In this document: positions 32,419 to 41,186 of the stretch, one piece after another
Layout of the letters: every line of letters starts with the position of its first letter
How positions within the stretch are numbered: the first letter of the stretch is position 1
Origin: a virus
IMG/VR virus record: IMGVR_UViG_3300047323_000304
Coordinates: 124,001-188,000 of that record
Direction: 5' to 3' (one strand)
DNA: 64,000 nt
Made by a program: the position numbers and the translations under genes
Notes under the pieces: model-generated
What the model was told of the DNA's origin: nothing
What the model saw: the letters and a program-made list of their open reading frames with translations, nothing else
Database searches by the model: none

Positions 32419-32566
32419 AAACCAAACAATCTAAATTATTTAATATCCATTCCAATGAAGTACCACGCTTTAATAATTCCTGTACTTTTCCCACAAAACT
32501 TAAATTAATATTGATATTTTCCTTTGTGCATTGCTTAACTATTTTACTATAAATATTATAACTCAT
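32417..32566 (-). CDS. Small protein, 49 aa
   Basis: MSYNIYSKIVKQCTKENINI then an amphipathic helix LSFVGKVQELLKRG. AGGAGGAATAC ribosome site. Function unknown. Confidence 0.6.
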   Translation of the reverse strand: MSYNIYSKIVKQCTKENININLSFVGKVQELLKRGTSLEWILNNLDCLV

Positions 32567-32578
32567 TATGTATTCCTC

Positions 32579-32947
32579 CTATTCTAAAATCTCAATCTCT
32601 TCTAACGTTAACCATTTATAACCATCCAAATACTTATCTTCTTCATCAATAAAATTACAGTATATTTGTGTTACTTCATCATTATTAGAATTTTTATACC
32701 TTACTATTGGATTGTTTATATAAATAGGATTTTGTCCAAAATGATCCCACTTAAAATCATCTATTATTTCTTTTTGAAACTGTTCTTCAGATAATAATTC
32801 ATTATCTTCATTCTCTAATGTTATTTCATTCATATATTGTCTTTCTAATTTATTTCTTTTATCTAATATAGTCTTATGGTTAATTGAAATTATTTCTGTT
32901 GTATTGCTATTGCCGTTTTCACCAATTGTTAATTTATATCCTATCAT
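32579..32947 (-). CDS. Hypothetical protein, 122 aa
   Basis: ATG 32947 (MIGYKLTIGENGNSNTTEII) chosen; the ATG at 32953 touches the GGAGGA. Acidic, alpha/beta, function unknown; followed 12 bp later by the 49-residue gene. Confidence 0.65.
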   Translation of the reverse strand: MIGYKLTIGENGNSNTTEIISINHKTILDKRNKLERQYMNEITLENEDNELLSEEQFQKEIIDDFKWDHFGQNPIYINNPIVRYKNSNNDEVTQIYCNFIDEEDKYLDGYKWLTLEEIEILE

Positions 32948-33000
32948 TGTCATTCCTCCACTTTTAATAAAATTTGATTTTTATCTTAATTATAATTTAT

Positions 33001-33489
33001 TTAATATTCATCTGTAAAATCATTATTTCTCAGATAGTTCATAAAACTATATAGTGAATATATTTGTAATTTAATTAGCATGTCATAAGCACCCTCATAT
33101 GAATTTCCATCGTTATCAATTAATATATAATTGTGCGTTAGTGAATCTGACATTCCCTTGAACCATGTTTGCTTAAAAGAATGAAAAATTTTATTATATT
33201 GAGGAACTTTATAACTACATTCATATACAAAACTTTCATCAATTATATTACTATATTTTTCTTTATTATTATTTATATATTTCTCTAATTCTTCTACGTT
33301 ATCCCTGTTGATTTTACATTTATGCTTTATATCAATTCCTAAAGAAGTATTAAGTAAAAAGTGATTACTTTTAGTTTCTAATATCAATTTAACAAAAGAT
33401 GAAACATTATCAAATCCACTATTGTTTAATTTTTCTATACTTTCTTTTGATATGTATTTCAATAAAAAATTTCTTTGTTTATCTGTCAT
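33001..33489 (-). CDS. Hypothetical protein, 162 aa
   Basis: Start at ATG 33489 (MTDKQRNFLLKYISKESIEK): GAAGGTAATAAT precedes it. TDKQRxFLxK...S.EEIxxLxx is a pattern common in small phage or plasmid proteins. Function unknown. Confidence 0.65.
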   Translation of the reverse strand: MTDKQRNFLLKYISKESIEKLNNSGFDNVSSFVKLILETKSNHFLLNTSLGIDIKHKCKINRDNVEELEKYINNNKEKYSNIIDESFVYECSYKVPQYNKIFHSFKQTWFKGMSDSLTHNYILIDNDGNSYEGAYDMLIKLQIYSLYSFMNYLRNNDFTDEY

Positions 33490-33579
33490 ATTATTACCTT
33501 CTTTCAATTTATTAACAATTAATATAATACTTTTATAAACATTCATTTACTGAAATAAGATCATATTATCCAATTAATA

Positions 33580-33918
33580 TCACCTTCTTATTAATCTATT
33601 ATTACTTAATTCAATAAACATATTTTCAATATCACTTTCAATAATGTTGTCTGATATAAATACTGTCATAATATTATCTTCTTTAGATTTAATTATAGCA
33701 ATTAATTTTATTACCAAGTTATCTAAAGCATATTCAGAAAAATCTTCTATTAATTGTATTGGTCTTTCTTGATATCCTACATCTTGAAAATAAATCCCAT
33801 CTCTTTGTAACGCAATTCTCGCACCTGTTTCAATTTGTCTAATAATTAGGCAAGTCCAGTTAAAAACTTTGTCTTCTTCAATTATCCACTTCATTCCTAT
33901 AGATTTAAAAATTCTCAT
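33580..33918 (-). CDS. Hypothetical protein, 112 aa
   Basis: MRIFKSIGMKWIIEEDKVFN; beta-rich first half, acidic helical end. ATG 33918 preferred over GTG 33927. Function unknown. Confidence 0.6.
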   Translation of the reverse strand: MRIFKSIGMKWIIEEDKVFNWTCLIIRQIETGARIALQRDGIYFQDVGYQERPIQLIEDFSEYALDNLVIKLIAIIKSKEDNIMTVFISDNIIESDIENMFIELSNNRLIRR

Positions 33919-34056
33919 ATTTAACACCCATCTTTCATAACAATTTATATATATTATACATATAGAATAATCAAAAAGAAATAAAATATTTTAATTAATA
34001 AAAAATATCACTGTAAAATGCAAGATTGATTGTCTTTTTAATTTCTCTATTATGTA

Positions 34057-34881
34057 TTAACAAGCTATATTACTTAATTCTTCTATTACTTGTTCTAATG
34101 GTTTATTAAATACTTTTCCATCTTTAACTAGTTTCTTATATATGTATGTAATTCCTTTAGGTCTTATTAGCGTTTTATAGTCTGTTCTATGAGTATACTT
34201 ATTAACTACTGGAATAACTTTAAAATAATCAATATACGCTTGATATGGTACATTATTATCCATTAGTATTTTACTATCTCTTAACCATGTGAACAATCTA
34301 GTTCTTCCTAATTCTTTAGACTCTAGTATTTTTGCATATGTACCTACATCATAACAACCATTTGCATTAATAAACTTGTCCATTAAACTTACAATAGGTT
34401 TCATCTCAGCATTTTCATCTTTTAGTAATAAATTTTCTTCTTTTAATCTTGTGACTTTATTTTGTAAAATAGTCATGGCTTGAAGAACAAATTCGTCATC
34501 TGACATCTCACCACTTACAACTTTTTCTTCTCCGTTTATGTATGCTCCATCTTTTCTAATTGCAGGTATAACTACTCCTGTAATCCATTTTTTAAAATCT
34601 TTCGCTATCTTATATCTTTCTGGATTTCTTTTAGTTATAGACAATACTGAATTATATAATCCACTTTCATTAATTACTAGACATTCTTGTTCTCCTCCAA
34701 GGGTAAGCAAAGTTTGCGTATCCTTCTCATCATCATCTAAATTCCTTGTCATATCAGTAGCTTTATCATATTGCAATACTTTTGCCACGTCTGAACCCAT
34801 AAACCAAATTACATTATTAATTTCAATTGCTCTTACTCCACCAAACCTTTCATTTAAAAATTCTTGTACCTTATTACTCAT
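34057..34881 (-). CDS. BRO-N/KilAC antirepressor
   Basis: 274 residues. BRO-N domain (about 1-115): IWFMGSDVAKVLQYDKATD, LDDDEKDTQ, LVINESGLYNSVL and FKKWITGVVIPAIRKDG are all signature blocks. A coiled linker is followed by a KilAC domain (about 165-265) with LGRTRLFTWLRDSKIL and IRPKGITYIYKKL. Such proteins counter a phage repressor. The target could be one of the HTH proteins near 23-24 kb. Confidence 0.9.
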   Translation of the reverse strand: MSNKVQEFLNERFGGVRAIEINNVIWFMGSDVAKVLQYDKATDMTRNLDDDEKDTQTLLTLGGEQECLVINESGLYNSVLSITKRNPERYKIAKDFKKWITGVVIPAIRKDGAYINGEEKVVSGEMSDDEFVLQAMTILQNKVTRLKEENLLLKDENAEMKPIVSLMDKFINANGCYDVGTYAKILESKELGRTRLFTWLRDSKILMDNNVPYQAYIDYFKVIPVVNKYTHRTDYKTLIRPKGITYIYKKLVKDGKVFNKPLEQVIEELSNIAC

Positions 34882-35026
34882 TAAACATCTCTCCCTTTTA
34901 TTTTTTTATTTTGGCATTTAATATGCTTACATAAAGATACCTATTAGATATCTTTAAATTTGCATACTGTTTATATTCTCTTTAATTTATTACTATAGAT
35001 AAAGTGAGTATTTGATTGGAACTTAA

Positions 35027-35320
35027 CTACCAACTAATATTAACAAATTCGCCTTGTTGTGCATCTGAATATGAAAATTTATATCCTAAACTCTCTAGTT
35101 CTGTTTTAACTTTATCTCTTAAATATTTTACATTAATCCAATAACAACCTTGTTTTGTTTCTGATAACTTATCATTGTATTTTATTGTAATACTGTTACA
35201 TCTGCATTGTGCTTGCCTTTTTAATCCTTCAAATAAAGTTTCTTTAAACTCTTCCCAAAACTCATTAGCTCCTTTAATTTCTGATTCCTCAGTGATCTTT
35301 CTCATTTCTTCTGCTTTCAT
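35027..35320 (-). CDS. Hypothetical protein, 97 aa
   Basis: ATG 35320 (MKAEEMRKITEESEIKGANE) with GAAGGATGTATTAAA before it. Helical N-terminus then SEFIR-unrelated beta hairpin (YWINVKYLRDKVKTELESLG). Resembles small phage proteins beginning KAxEARxI; function unknown. Confidence 0.65.
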   Translation of the reverse strand: MKAEEMRKITEESEIKGANEFWEEFKETLFEGLKRQAQCRCNSITIKYNDKLSETKQGCYWINVKYLRDKVKTELESLGYKFSYSDAQQGEFVNISW

Positions 35321-35457
35321 TTTAATACATCCTTCTTTCATTAATTATTTTTATTTTCCAGTTCTTGTAAAATTCATGTTTTATAACCTTTTTAATTTAT
35401 TTAAAATATAAGTTTTATAAACTCTTTAATATAGTAATTAATACTTTATTATAATAA

Positions 35458-35484
35458 AAACAGGTGTTTTTAAGTCACCTGTTT
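35458..35484 (-). terminator. Terminator of the MBL-fold gene
   Basis: AAACAGGTG/CACCTGTTT stem followed on the minus strand by TTTTTATT. Confidence 0.8.
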
Positions 35485-35495
35485 TATAAGGGTGT

Positions 35496-36188
35496 TTACC
35501 TAACTTCAACAACATAAAATCCTTCAGCATTAGCTTTATCTATCAATTCAATGTTATCTATGTGCATACAATAAACTCTTTCTCTAAACTCTCTAGGAAC
35601 TAACTCACAAAGTTTTCTTAATGATGTATGAACATTTCCATCATAATCAGCTAAACAACAATCAGTATATACAATTCCATTTGCATCAAGAACTGTTTTC
35701 ATATTTCTATTTCCTGTTGTATCTCCTGTATATAATGTTGGTATATTATTTTTTGTTAAAACGTATGAGTACGATGGTATTTCTTTAACATGAAGTGTTT
35801 TTAAAGATGTAATGCCAATTTCATACTTATCTTTAAATATTCTTAAATCTAAAATATTGTATAGTTCACCTAATTTACATCCAGTACAATCTAAAAATGT
35901 TCTTAATTGATATTCTTCAGGATAGTATACATTGGCTTTAATCCCCTTACAATAGAAACAATACATTATAAGACTACTCAGACTTCCACAATGGTCACTA
36001 TGAAAATGAGTTATTAATACATTAACTTCCTTAACATCATCAAGTAATTTCTTTTCTAATATCCTTTGAAATACTGACTCGCCACAATCAATAAGTAATA
36101 ACATATCATCTTGTTTTAAGTAAGCACTTGTATTCCCTTCTTTAACATTAAATGCACTTCCACGACCTAAAAATTTTAATTTATTCAT
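35496..36188 (-). CDS. Metallo-beta-lactamase-fold hydrolase (RNase Z-like)
   Basis: 230 residues. Metal motif THFHSDHCGSL gives H61, H63, D65, H66; D34 and the later YTGDTTG supply further ligands, and a His near residue 215 ends the set. The fold is that of RNase Z/phosphodiesterase-type enzymes (GRGSAFNVKEGNTSAYL start). Substrate may be RNA, DNA or a cyclic nucleotide; a role against nucleotide-signal defence is possible but unproven. Single-gene unit with its own terminator. Confidence 0.8.
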   Translation of the reverse strand: MNKLKFLGRGSAFNVKEGNTSAYLKQDDMLLLIDCGESVFQRILEKKLLDDVKEVNVLITHFHSDHCGSLSSLIMYCFYCKGIKANVYYPEEYQLRTFLDCTGCKLGELYNILDLRIFKDKYEIGITSLKTLHVKEIPSYSYVLTKNNIPTLYTGDTTGNRNMKTVLDANGIVYTDCCLADYDGNVHTSLRKLCELVPREFRERVYCMHIDNIELIDKANAEGFYVVEVR

Positions 36189-36235
36189 TATATTTTATCT
36201 CCTCTATAATTTATTTTTTATTCTATTAATATGTA

Positions 36236-37132
36236 TTATAATTTTAAAACTGCTTCAACATCATATCCGAACTCAGCACACCAATTTCTAACCATTAATT
36301 CCATCTGTCTTAATTCTTCATTGTCTAAAGTATCAATTAAATACTCATACTTTTTCTTTACTCTATTTTTAACGTTAATATGTAATTTGTAATTTGCAAT
36401 CGTCCACACATATTTCCAACAAGCCTTGAAATTTTGATGATATCTTTTATCAGCCATAAATCTAACTATTCTATTTATAACTAATCTAGTATCTTGAATA
36501 GTTACCGCATTAGTAGTAATAGTCTTATTAATATTCTCTAATTCTTTTATTCTTCTAGTCCTCATTCCAATGAGTTCAGTTTTTAATTGACTTTCTTTTG
36601 GATAATCTCCATCATACATAGCCTGTGCCATTTCTTGCATAATCATTTGTTCGTTTCTTATTTCATTCACTACATTATTTATAATTTGTGGTTGTTGCTT
36701 TTCTACATCTTGTATAATATCTAAAAGCCTTGTCCTAATTTCTTTTGCAACTTCTGAATCTCTCAATAACATACCCATTCTTAAGATAGATCGCTTAGAG
36801 AATAATATATTATTTCTATTTGCAAACCTTTGTCCTTCAGCCATGAAATAACCTTTAAAGTTAGTAAGTAAAATTGAATTACTTACTAAAAATTCTTTTG
36901 TTTCTTTACCTGATAAATTCATCATACCATCTTTTTCAAATTCATCTCTATTATTATGTAATTGCATTTTAATAGTTCCTAATTCTACTTTGAAATAATT
37001 TGCAACTTGTTCTGTAGTAGCATGATTAGTGCTTGGTAATAGCAATAATGTTCCAACCCTATCTAGTATGTCTATTCTGTCAATCATTTCTTCTCGTCTC
37101 TCCTTGTTTTCTAATAGTTCTAATTCAATCAT
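36236..37132 (-). CDS. Phage antirepressor-like DNA-binding protein
   Basis: 298 residues. LLLLPSTNHATTEQVANYFK is an HTH; NRDEFEKDGMMNLSGKETKE and FSKRSILRMGMLLRDSEVAK follow as in ORF6C/antirepressor-type phage regulators; the C-terminal half is helical. Likely a transcription regulator. Second regulator of this sort beside the BRO gene. Confidence 0.7.
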   Translation of the reverse strand: MIELELLENKERREEMIDRIDILDRVGTLLLLPSTNHATTEQVANYFKVELGTIKMQLHNNRDEFEKDGMMNLSGKETKEFLVSNSILLTNFKGYFMAEGQRFANRNNILFSKRSILRMGMLLRDSEVAKEIRTRLLDIIQDVEKQQPQIINNVVNEIRNEQMIMQEMAQAMYDGDYPKESQLKTELIGMRTRRIKELENINKTITTNAVTIQDTRLVINRIVRFMADKRYHQNFKACWKYVWTIANYKLHINVKNRVKKKYEYLIDTLDNEELRQMELMVRNWCAEFGYDVEAVLKL

Positions 37133-37490
37133 TTTATATTCTCAATCCCTCTTTCATATAATTATTTTTTTATTTTAGTGGTCTGTTATAATGGTGTCAC
37201 TTAACCAAGTTTAATACTTTATAATTTATCTTCCTTGTAAAATAGGTTTTTTACAAAGAAAAGAATATATATTCCTCCATGCTCTCAATCACTAATCAAA
37301 ATTAAATTCTTCAGCACAACCTTGACATAATACATTTTTTCATTTTCCTCCATTATAATCTTACAAGTTTATACTTTTCTGCTTTGGAGTTTCTTTTTAA
37401 TTTGCTATTTTATATCACTCTATTTATTTACAAATAAAATCTAAAACTTTATTTGTAAATAAATAGAGAAACAATAGTCTATAAATATTA
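37133..37490. other. Intergenic stretch without a supported gene
   Basis: Only a Cys-containing remnant frame on the minus strand near 37280-37350 (reads NVLCQGCAEEFNFD, no start) and the long palindrome at 37418-37468. The remnant looks like the end of a lost zinc-ribbon gene. Confidence 0.4.
37418..37468. repeat. Perfect 21 bp inverted repeat, 9 base loop
   Basis: Arms 37418-37438 and 37448-37468 match over all 21 bp (outer part CTCTATTTATTTAC). No U-tract on either side, so it may be a protein-binding or cruciform site rather than a terminator. Confidence 0.7.
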
Positions 37491-38144
37491 TTATTTATAT
37501 CTAAACTCCTTACTTTTATCATTATTTTCATAATCCATCAATCCAAATATTATTTTATCATAATTATCTTTACTATATTTATTGCTTATTTCATCTTTTG
37601 TCATATTTTTTAAATCTTCATAATTATCTTCTATGATTGGGTCTAACATAAATTTATCTTTAATAATATTGTTTATATTATAATAACGTTTTTCAATACT
37701 CTCAAGCAATCTTCTTAGTTTATACTGCCATAAAACATTATGATAATCTCTTCTGTTATCTTTTAATTTATAGATATCACTAGGTATAGTAGTTCCTGAA
37801 GGATTATAAAAAATATCTAATTTAAACCATGAAGATAATCCAGTTTCTCCATATGACATACCTAAATAATCTTTAGCTAAATCATATTTACTATGAGAAA
37901 TACGACCTAGTTCATCATATTTATCCCATAAACAGTATATATCTTCAATAACAGATTTATTCCATAAATCGTACAAACTCATATCTTCATTCTCAAATTC
38001 TTCTCTAGTAAAGGTGGCTGTTGCATATACAAATGGAATTTTATTGGCTGATGTTGTAGTTGGAACAAATCTCATTGTATAAATTCCATCTCCATATATT
38101 TCACTACTTAAATAACCTTCTTTATTTATTGTTACTTTATTCAT
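37491..38144 (-). CDS. Hypothetical protein, 217 aa
   Basis: Mixed alpha/beta protein with many Tyr and Asp; LAKDYLGMSYGETGLSSWF in the centre. GGTGGGGTTTATATT before the ATG. Own promoter not clear. Function unknown. Confidence 0.65.
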   Translation of the reverse strand: MNKVTINKEGYLSSEIYGDGIYTMRFVPTTTSANKIPFVYATATFTREEFENEDMSLYDLWNKSVIEDIYCLWDKYDELGRISHSKYDLAKDYLGMSYGETGLSSWFKLDIFYNPSGTTIPSDIYKLKDNRRDYHNVLWQYKLRRLLESIEKRYYNINNIIKDKFMLDPIIEDNYEDLKNMTKDEISNKYSKDNYDKIIFGLMDYENNDKSKEFRYK

Positions 38145-38193
38145 AATATAAACCCCACCTTTAATTTATTAATTATTACTATATATTAACAAT

Positions 38194-38256
38194 ATTATAC
38201 ACCTTATAATACTTGAAAGTCAATAATTTCTTAATTATATATTTTTAATTTATTTT
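38194..38256 (-). promoter_or_regulatory. Promoter with AT-rich element before the 217-residue gene
   Basis: -35 TTGACT (38223-38218), 18 bp, -10 TATAAT (38199-38194); AAATAAATTAAAAATATAT at about 38255-38237. Confidence 0.75.
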
Positions 38257-38444
38257 TCCATCATTTCTAAAAATGAATCTGATTGAATAGATAAGAATGC
38301 TTCATCACCAATACTAAAAATAGTTGCTAATTGATTCCAATTTTTATCATAGTACTCATAACCATTCTTAATGTGTTTTCTTGTAACATTACCTTCTATA
38401 ATCATTTTATCTAATATTTTTTCTGCTTTGATATAAGATTCCAT
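38250..38444 (-). CDS. Small hypothetical protein, 64 aa
   Basis: MESYIKAEKILDKMIIEGNV then YEYYDKNWNQLATI; compact alpha/beta. GGAAGGAGTAAAAACA ribosome site; promoter at 38521-38549. Function unknown. Confidence 0.65.
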   Translation of the reverse strand: MESYIKAEKILDKMIIEGNVTRKHIKNGYEYYDKNWNQLATIFSIGDEAFLSIQSDSFLEMMEK

Positions 38445-38520
38445 TGTTTTTACTCCTTCCGCAATTGATAATTATTTTATTCTCTGTCGGTATGTATTTC
38501 TTATCCTTTATCTTGATATA

Positions 38521-38549
38521 AGTATACCATGAAAGACAATACATTGCAA
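38521..38549 (-). promoter_or_regulatory. Promoter of the 64-residue gene
   Basis: -35 TTGCAA (38549-38544), 17 bp, -10 TATACT (38526-38521); AATAAAATAAAAAGAATAT lies at 38549-38567. Confidence 0.65.
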
Positions 38550-38611
38550 TAAAATAAAAAGAATATTCACTAAATAATTCGACAAAACATGATAAAATAA
38601 ATTTATAATAA

Positions 38612-38641
38612 AATAGGCTAGTTAATTATTTCTAGCCTATT
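38612..38641 (-). terminator. Terminator of the broken NUMOD gene
   Basis: AATAGGCTAG/CTAGCCTATT stem, minus-strand tail TTTTATTATA; overlaps the stop codon. Confidence 0.75.
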
Positions 38642-39454
38642 CTTCATACTCATCTAAAAACTTCCATTCCAATCGTTCTCCATTTTTAGAATTCGTAGTA
38701 TATCCAATGCCTTTTTTACAACAACGTAACACGTTATCAGGCGTTGTGCCATAATAATTTCCAGCTTTTGTTATACTATCAAATTCTTTACCAGTTGTTA
38801 TACAAATAACTTTTCTTTGTATAGAATATCCTATATTGGGTTTAAATAAATCACTTTCGTTTTCAGAGTCTACTATATATAAATTTGCTATAGAATTGTT
38901 AAGTATATCATTATCCTTATATCCTATTATTGTATCTATAGTCATTTGTGTATATGGATTAAAAGCTCTGTATAATACATGAGATAATAAGAATGTCTTA
39001 TTTTTCCCATTTCCATCACTTAACGTAACTCTAATAAGACCATCTTTTGCAGACCTTTTATTTATAAACTTAAATGGAGTTTTTGTTATTGGTTTATTAG
39101 TATTTATATTTATATATCTTTACAAAGATACTACATCACCTTTATTAGAAACCTTATATCTGCCCTCATAACCTATAATATCTTTCCATACTCTATCTTT
39201 TAGTAAATATTTTTCGTTTGCTTTTTCTATGGAATCTAAAGATTGCTCAATATCATCACCAAAAAATACTATTTTCTCTTTACATTTATTACAATTAAAT
39301 AATGTTAGTTTCTTTTTTAAAATACGAATTCTTCTAAATCTTCATTTTTATACTTTGAATTACAATGAATACATTTATCAGGATAAGTATTATTTGATTT
39401 TATATTTACTGCTTCTAGTAGTCTAATCACTTCTTGTCTTTCTTTTTTCTGCAT
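38637..39454 (-). pseudogene. Decayed NUMOD4/NUMOD1 homing endonuclease
   Basis: From ATG 39454 (GGAGAAATAAT before it) the frame gives an N-terminal part with CIHC and stops after VF. A shift of frame near 39330-39345 restores it with CNKC, completing a zinc ribbon. It then reads RVWKDIIGYEGRYKVSNKGD (NUMOD4) and meets TAA at 39122-39120 where Lys is expected. Beyond it come an HNH-like part (LLSHVLYRAFNP) and NUMOD1 (KVICITTGKEFDSITKAG). Two lesions mark it as dead; the last 102 residues remain open. Confidence 0.75.
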
Positions 39455-39625
39455 ATTATTTCTCCTTAATTATATTGTAATATTTTTATTAACATATAAA
39501 CATTATACTTGTTATTAGTAGTATGTTCAAAATACTTTTAATTATATCCAACAAAAGATGATAAAAGAAGCCTTTTATGTTAACTCATTATATAGTATTG
39601 ATTAACTTATACTTATAAATAAAAA

Positions 39626-39645
39626 GAACTGATCTTCACCAGTTC
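39626..39645 (-). terminator. Terminator of the 120-residue gene
   Basis: GAACTG/CAGTTC stem with a minus-strand TTTTTATTT tail. Confidence 0.65.
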
Positions 39646-39662
39646 AACTTTAAGTATACAAT

Positions 39663-40025
39663 TTATGAGAAATTTTCTATCAATCCTTTATCCAAACAAC
39701 TTGCAAAGCATTTTGTTGTGTAACTTGCTTCCTGAATTTCATTAGTACTATTTTCTTCCTCATATCTATAATCTACAACATTTATATCTATAGCCATTTG
39801 AAAATCAAAATCTCCTGCAACAAAACTTTGAATATAATATCTTTTATCATTAATATCTGCATATGTTATTAAATCATCTATGAAATTATATTTACTACCA
39901 TACTTTCTCATTATATTTTTTACTTTTGTTTTATAACTCTTGTATTTTATTTCACCTTTTTCTAATTGTGAATACACTTGCTTTACTTCTATTAAGGCAT
40001 ACCTTTTAGCAGTTTTATAGTCCAT
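39663..40025 (-). CDS. Hypothetical protein, 120 aa
   Basis: MDYKTAKRYALIEVKQVYSQ; helical basic first half, then DFDFQMAIDINVVDY and an acidic tail. Weak ribosome site (GTGTGAGG). Single gene with terminator. Function unknown. Confidence 0.65.
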   Translation of the reverse strand: MDYKTAKRYALIEVKQVYSQLEKGEIKYKSYKTKVKNIMRKYGSKYNFIDDLITYADINDKRYYIQSFVAGDFDFQMAIDINVVDYRYEEENSTNEIQEASYTTKCFASCLDKGLIENFS

Positions 40026-40184
40026 AATTTAAACCTCACACATATTTATTTATACTTTATTATATGATATATTTAATAAAATATTACCCCTTTTGATAAA
40101 ATAAAAACAATATGAGAAAGTAAAATTATAGTTTTAATAACTGTTATTATAAGACCAAGAACTATTGATTTAGTTCTTGCTTAA

Positions 40185-40976
40185 CTACATTACTTTTGAT
40201 TCTTCTTTAACTTTTATTTTATATTCTATTGATTCTTTAAAATCATTACTAGATATATACTTTAATATATCCTCAGTACCCTTATTTGTGTTAGGTAGTT
40301 TTATACCAGTTATATGATAGAACACTTTTCTTGAAGCTGAATTATGAGTTCCTAACCATTCTATTAATTTATTTTTGCATTTATCATTATCGATATTATC
40401 TATTAGAGTCAAAATCATTTTACATGACCTTTCTGGATAATCTCCAAACATATCAATATAAATAAGTTTTGCAGTTTCTAAATTTTCAGAATTACTATAT
40501 AATTTCCATTCTGATTCTATCCAAATTTTAAAATCATTTTCTTCTTTTTCTTTTCTTAATTTCTCTTGATATTCATTTTCTGCTTTTTCAGCTTCAAGTG
40601 CTTTAATATTTTTTATTTTATTATCTTCTAATGCTTCTAATTCTCTTACTTTTTCAATTGTAGTTATATCATTATTAATTAACCATGTAGCAAAATCATA
40701 TTCAATTTTTATAATTTCATAATAAGAATCGTCTTCTGATTTTAATTTATATAATGTTTTTGGTTTTGTATATCCATCTATTTTACTACTATAATAACTA
40801 TAGTTTTCTTCTAATTCTAGTTTTAATCCTTCTACTATTCTATTGATTATGAATTCATATCTATGTAATATAACTCCGTCATATCTGTATTGTTTATCTA
40901 AAGTATTAATAAGCTTAGCTTTTCTCATTTCGCTTAGTTCATTTCCATAACCTAAGATATTTTTAACTTTTATCAT
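40185..40976 (-). CDS. Hypothetical protein with coiled coil, ~263 aa
   Basis: ATG 40976 (MIKVKNILGYGNELSEMRKA) preferred because GAGGTGG lies before it. A charged coiled coil spans about 130-165 (KALEAEKAENEYQEKLRKEK). The rest is unrecognised. Promoter at 41052-41080, hairpin AAGAACT/AGTTCTT after its stop (about 40156-40178). Confidence 0.65.
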   Translation of the reverse strand: MIKVKNILGYGNELSEMRKAKLINTLDKQYRYDGVILHRYEFIINRIVEGLKLELEENYSYYSSKIDGYTKPKTLYKLKSEDDSYYEIIKIEYDFATWLINNDITTIEKVRELEALEDNKIKNIKALEAEKAENEYQEKLRKEKEENDFKIWIESEWKLYSNSENLETAKLIYIDMFGDYPERSCKMILTLIDNIDNDKCKNKLIEWLGTHNSASRKVFYHITGIKLPNTNKGTEDILKYISSNDFKESIEYKIKVKEESKVM

Positions 40977-41051
40977 TTTAAAAACCACCTCTATATTAAT
41001 TATATTTTATTTAATGCTCTGTTTTTATGTTTTTCATTAACCTATGATTTA

Positions 41052-41105
41052 ATTATATACTATCATAATTTGTTTGTCTATAGTTTTAGCAATAAAATAA
41101 AAATA
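41052..41105 (-). promoter_or_regulatory. Promoter of the coiled-coil gene
   Basis: -35 TAGACA (41080-41075), 17 bp, -10 TATAAT (41057-41052); AATAAAATAAAAATAATAT (plus reading) at about 41091-41109. Confidence 0.7.
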
Positions 41106-41149
41106 ATATTACAAGCAATTAAAAGATTAATTTTATTTAAAGTCAAAAA

Positions 41150-41172
41150 AAGGAACTGAAATAGTTCCTTTA
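41150..41172 (-). terminator. Terminator of the helicase gene
   Basis: AAAGGAACT/AGTTCCTTT stem followed on the minus strand by TTTT and further T. Confidence 0.8.
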
Positions 41173-41186
41173 ATTTTGTTTCTATA

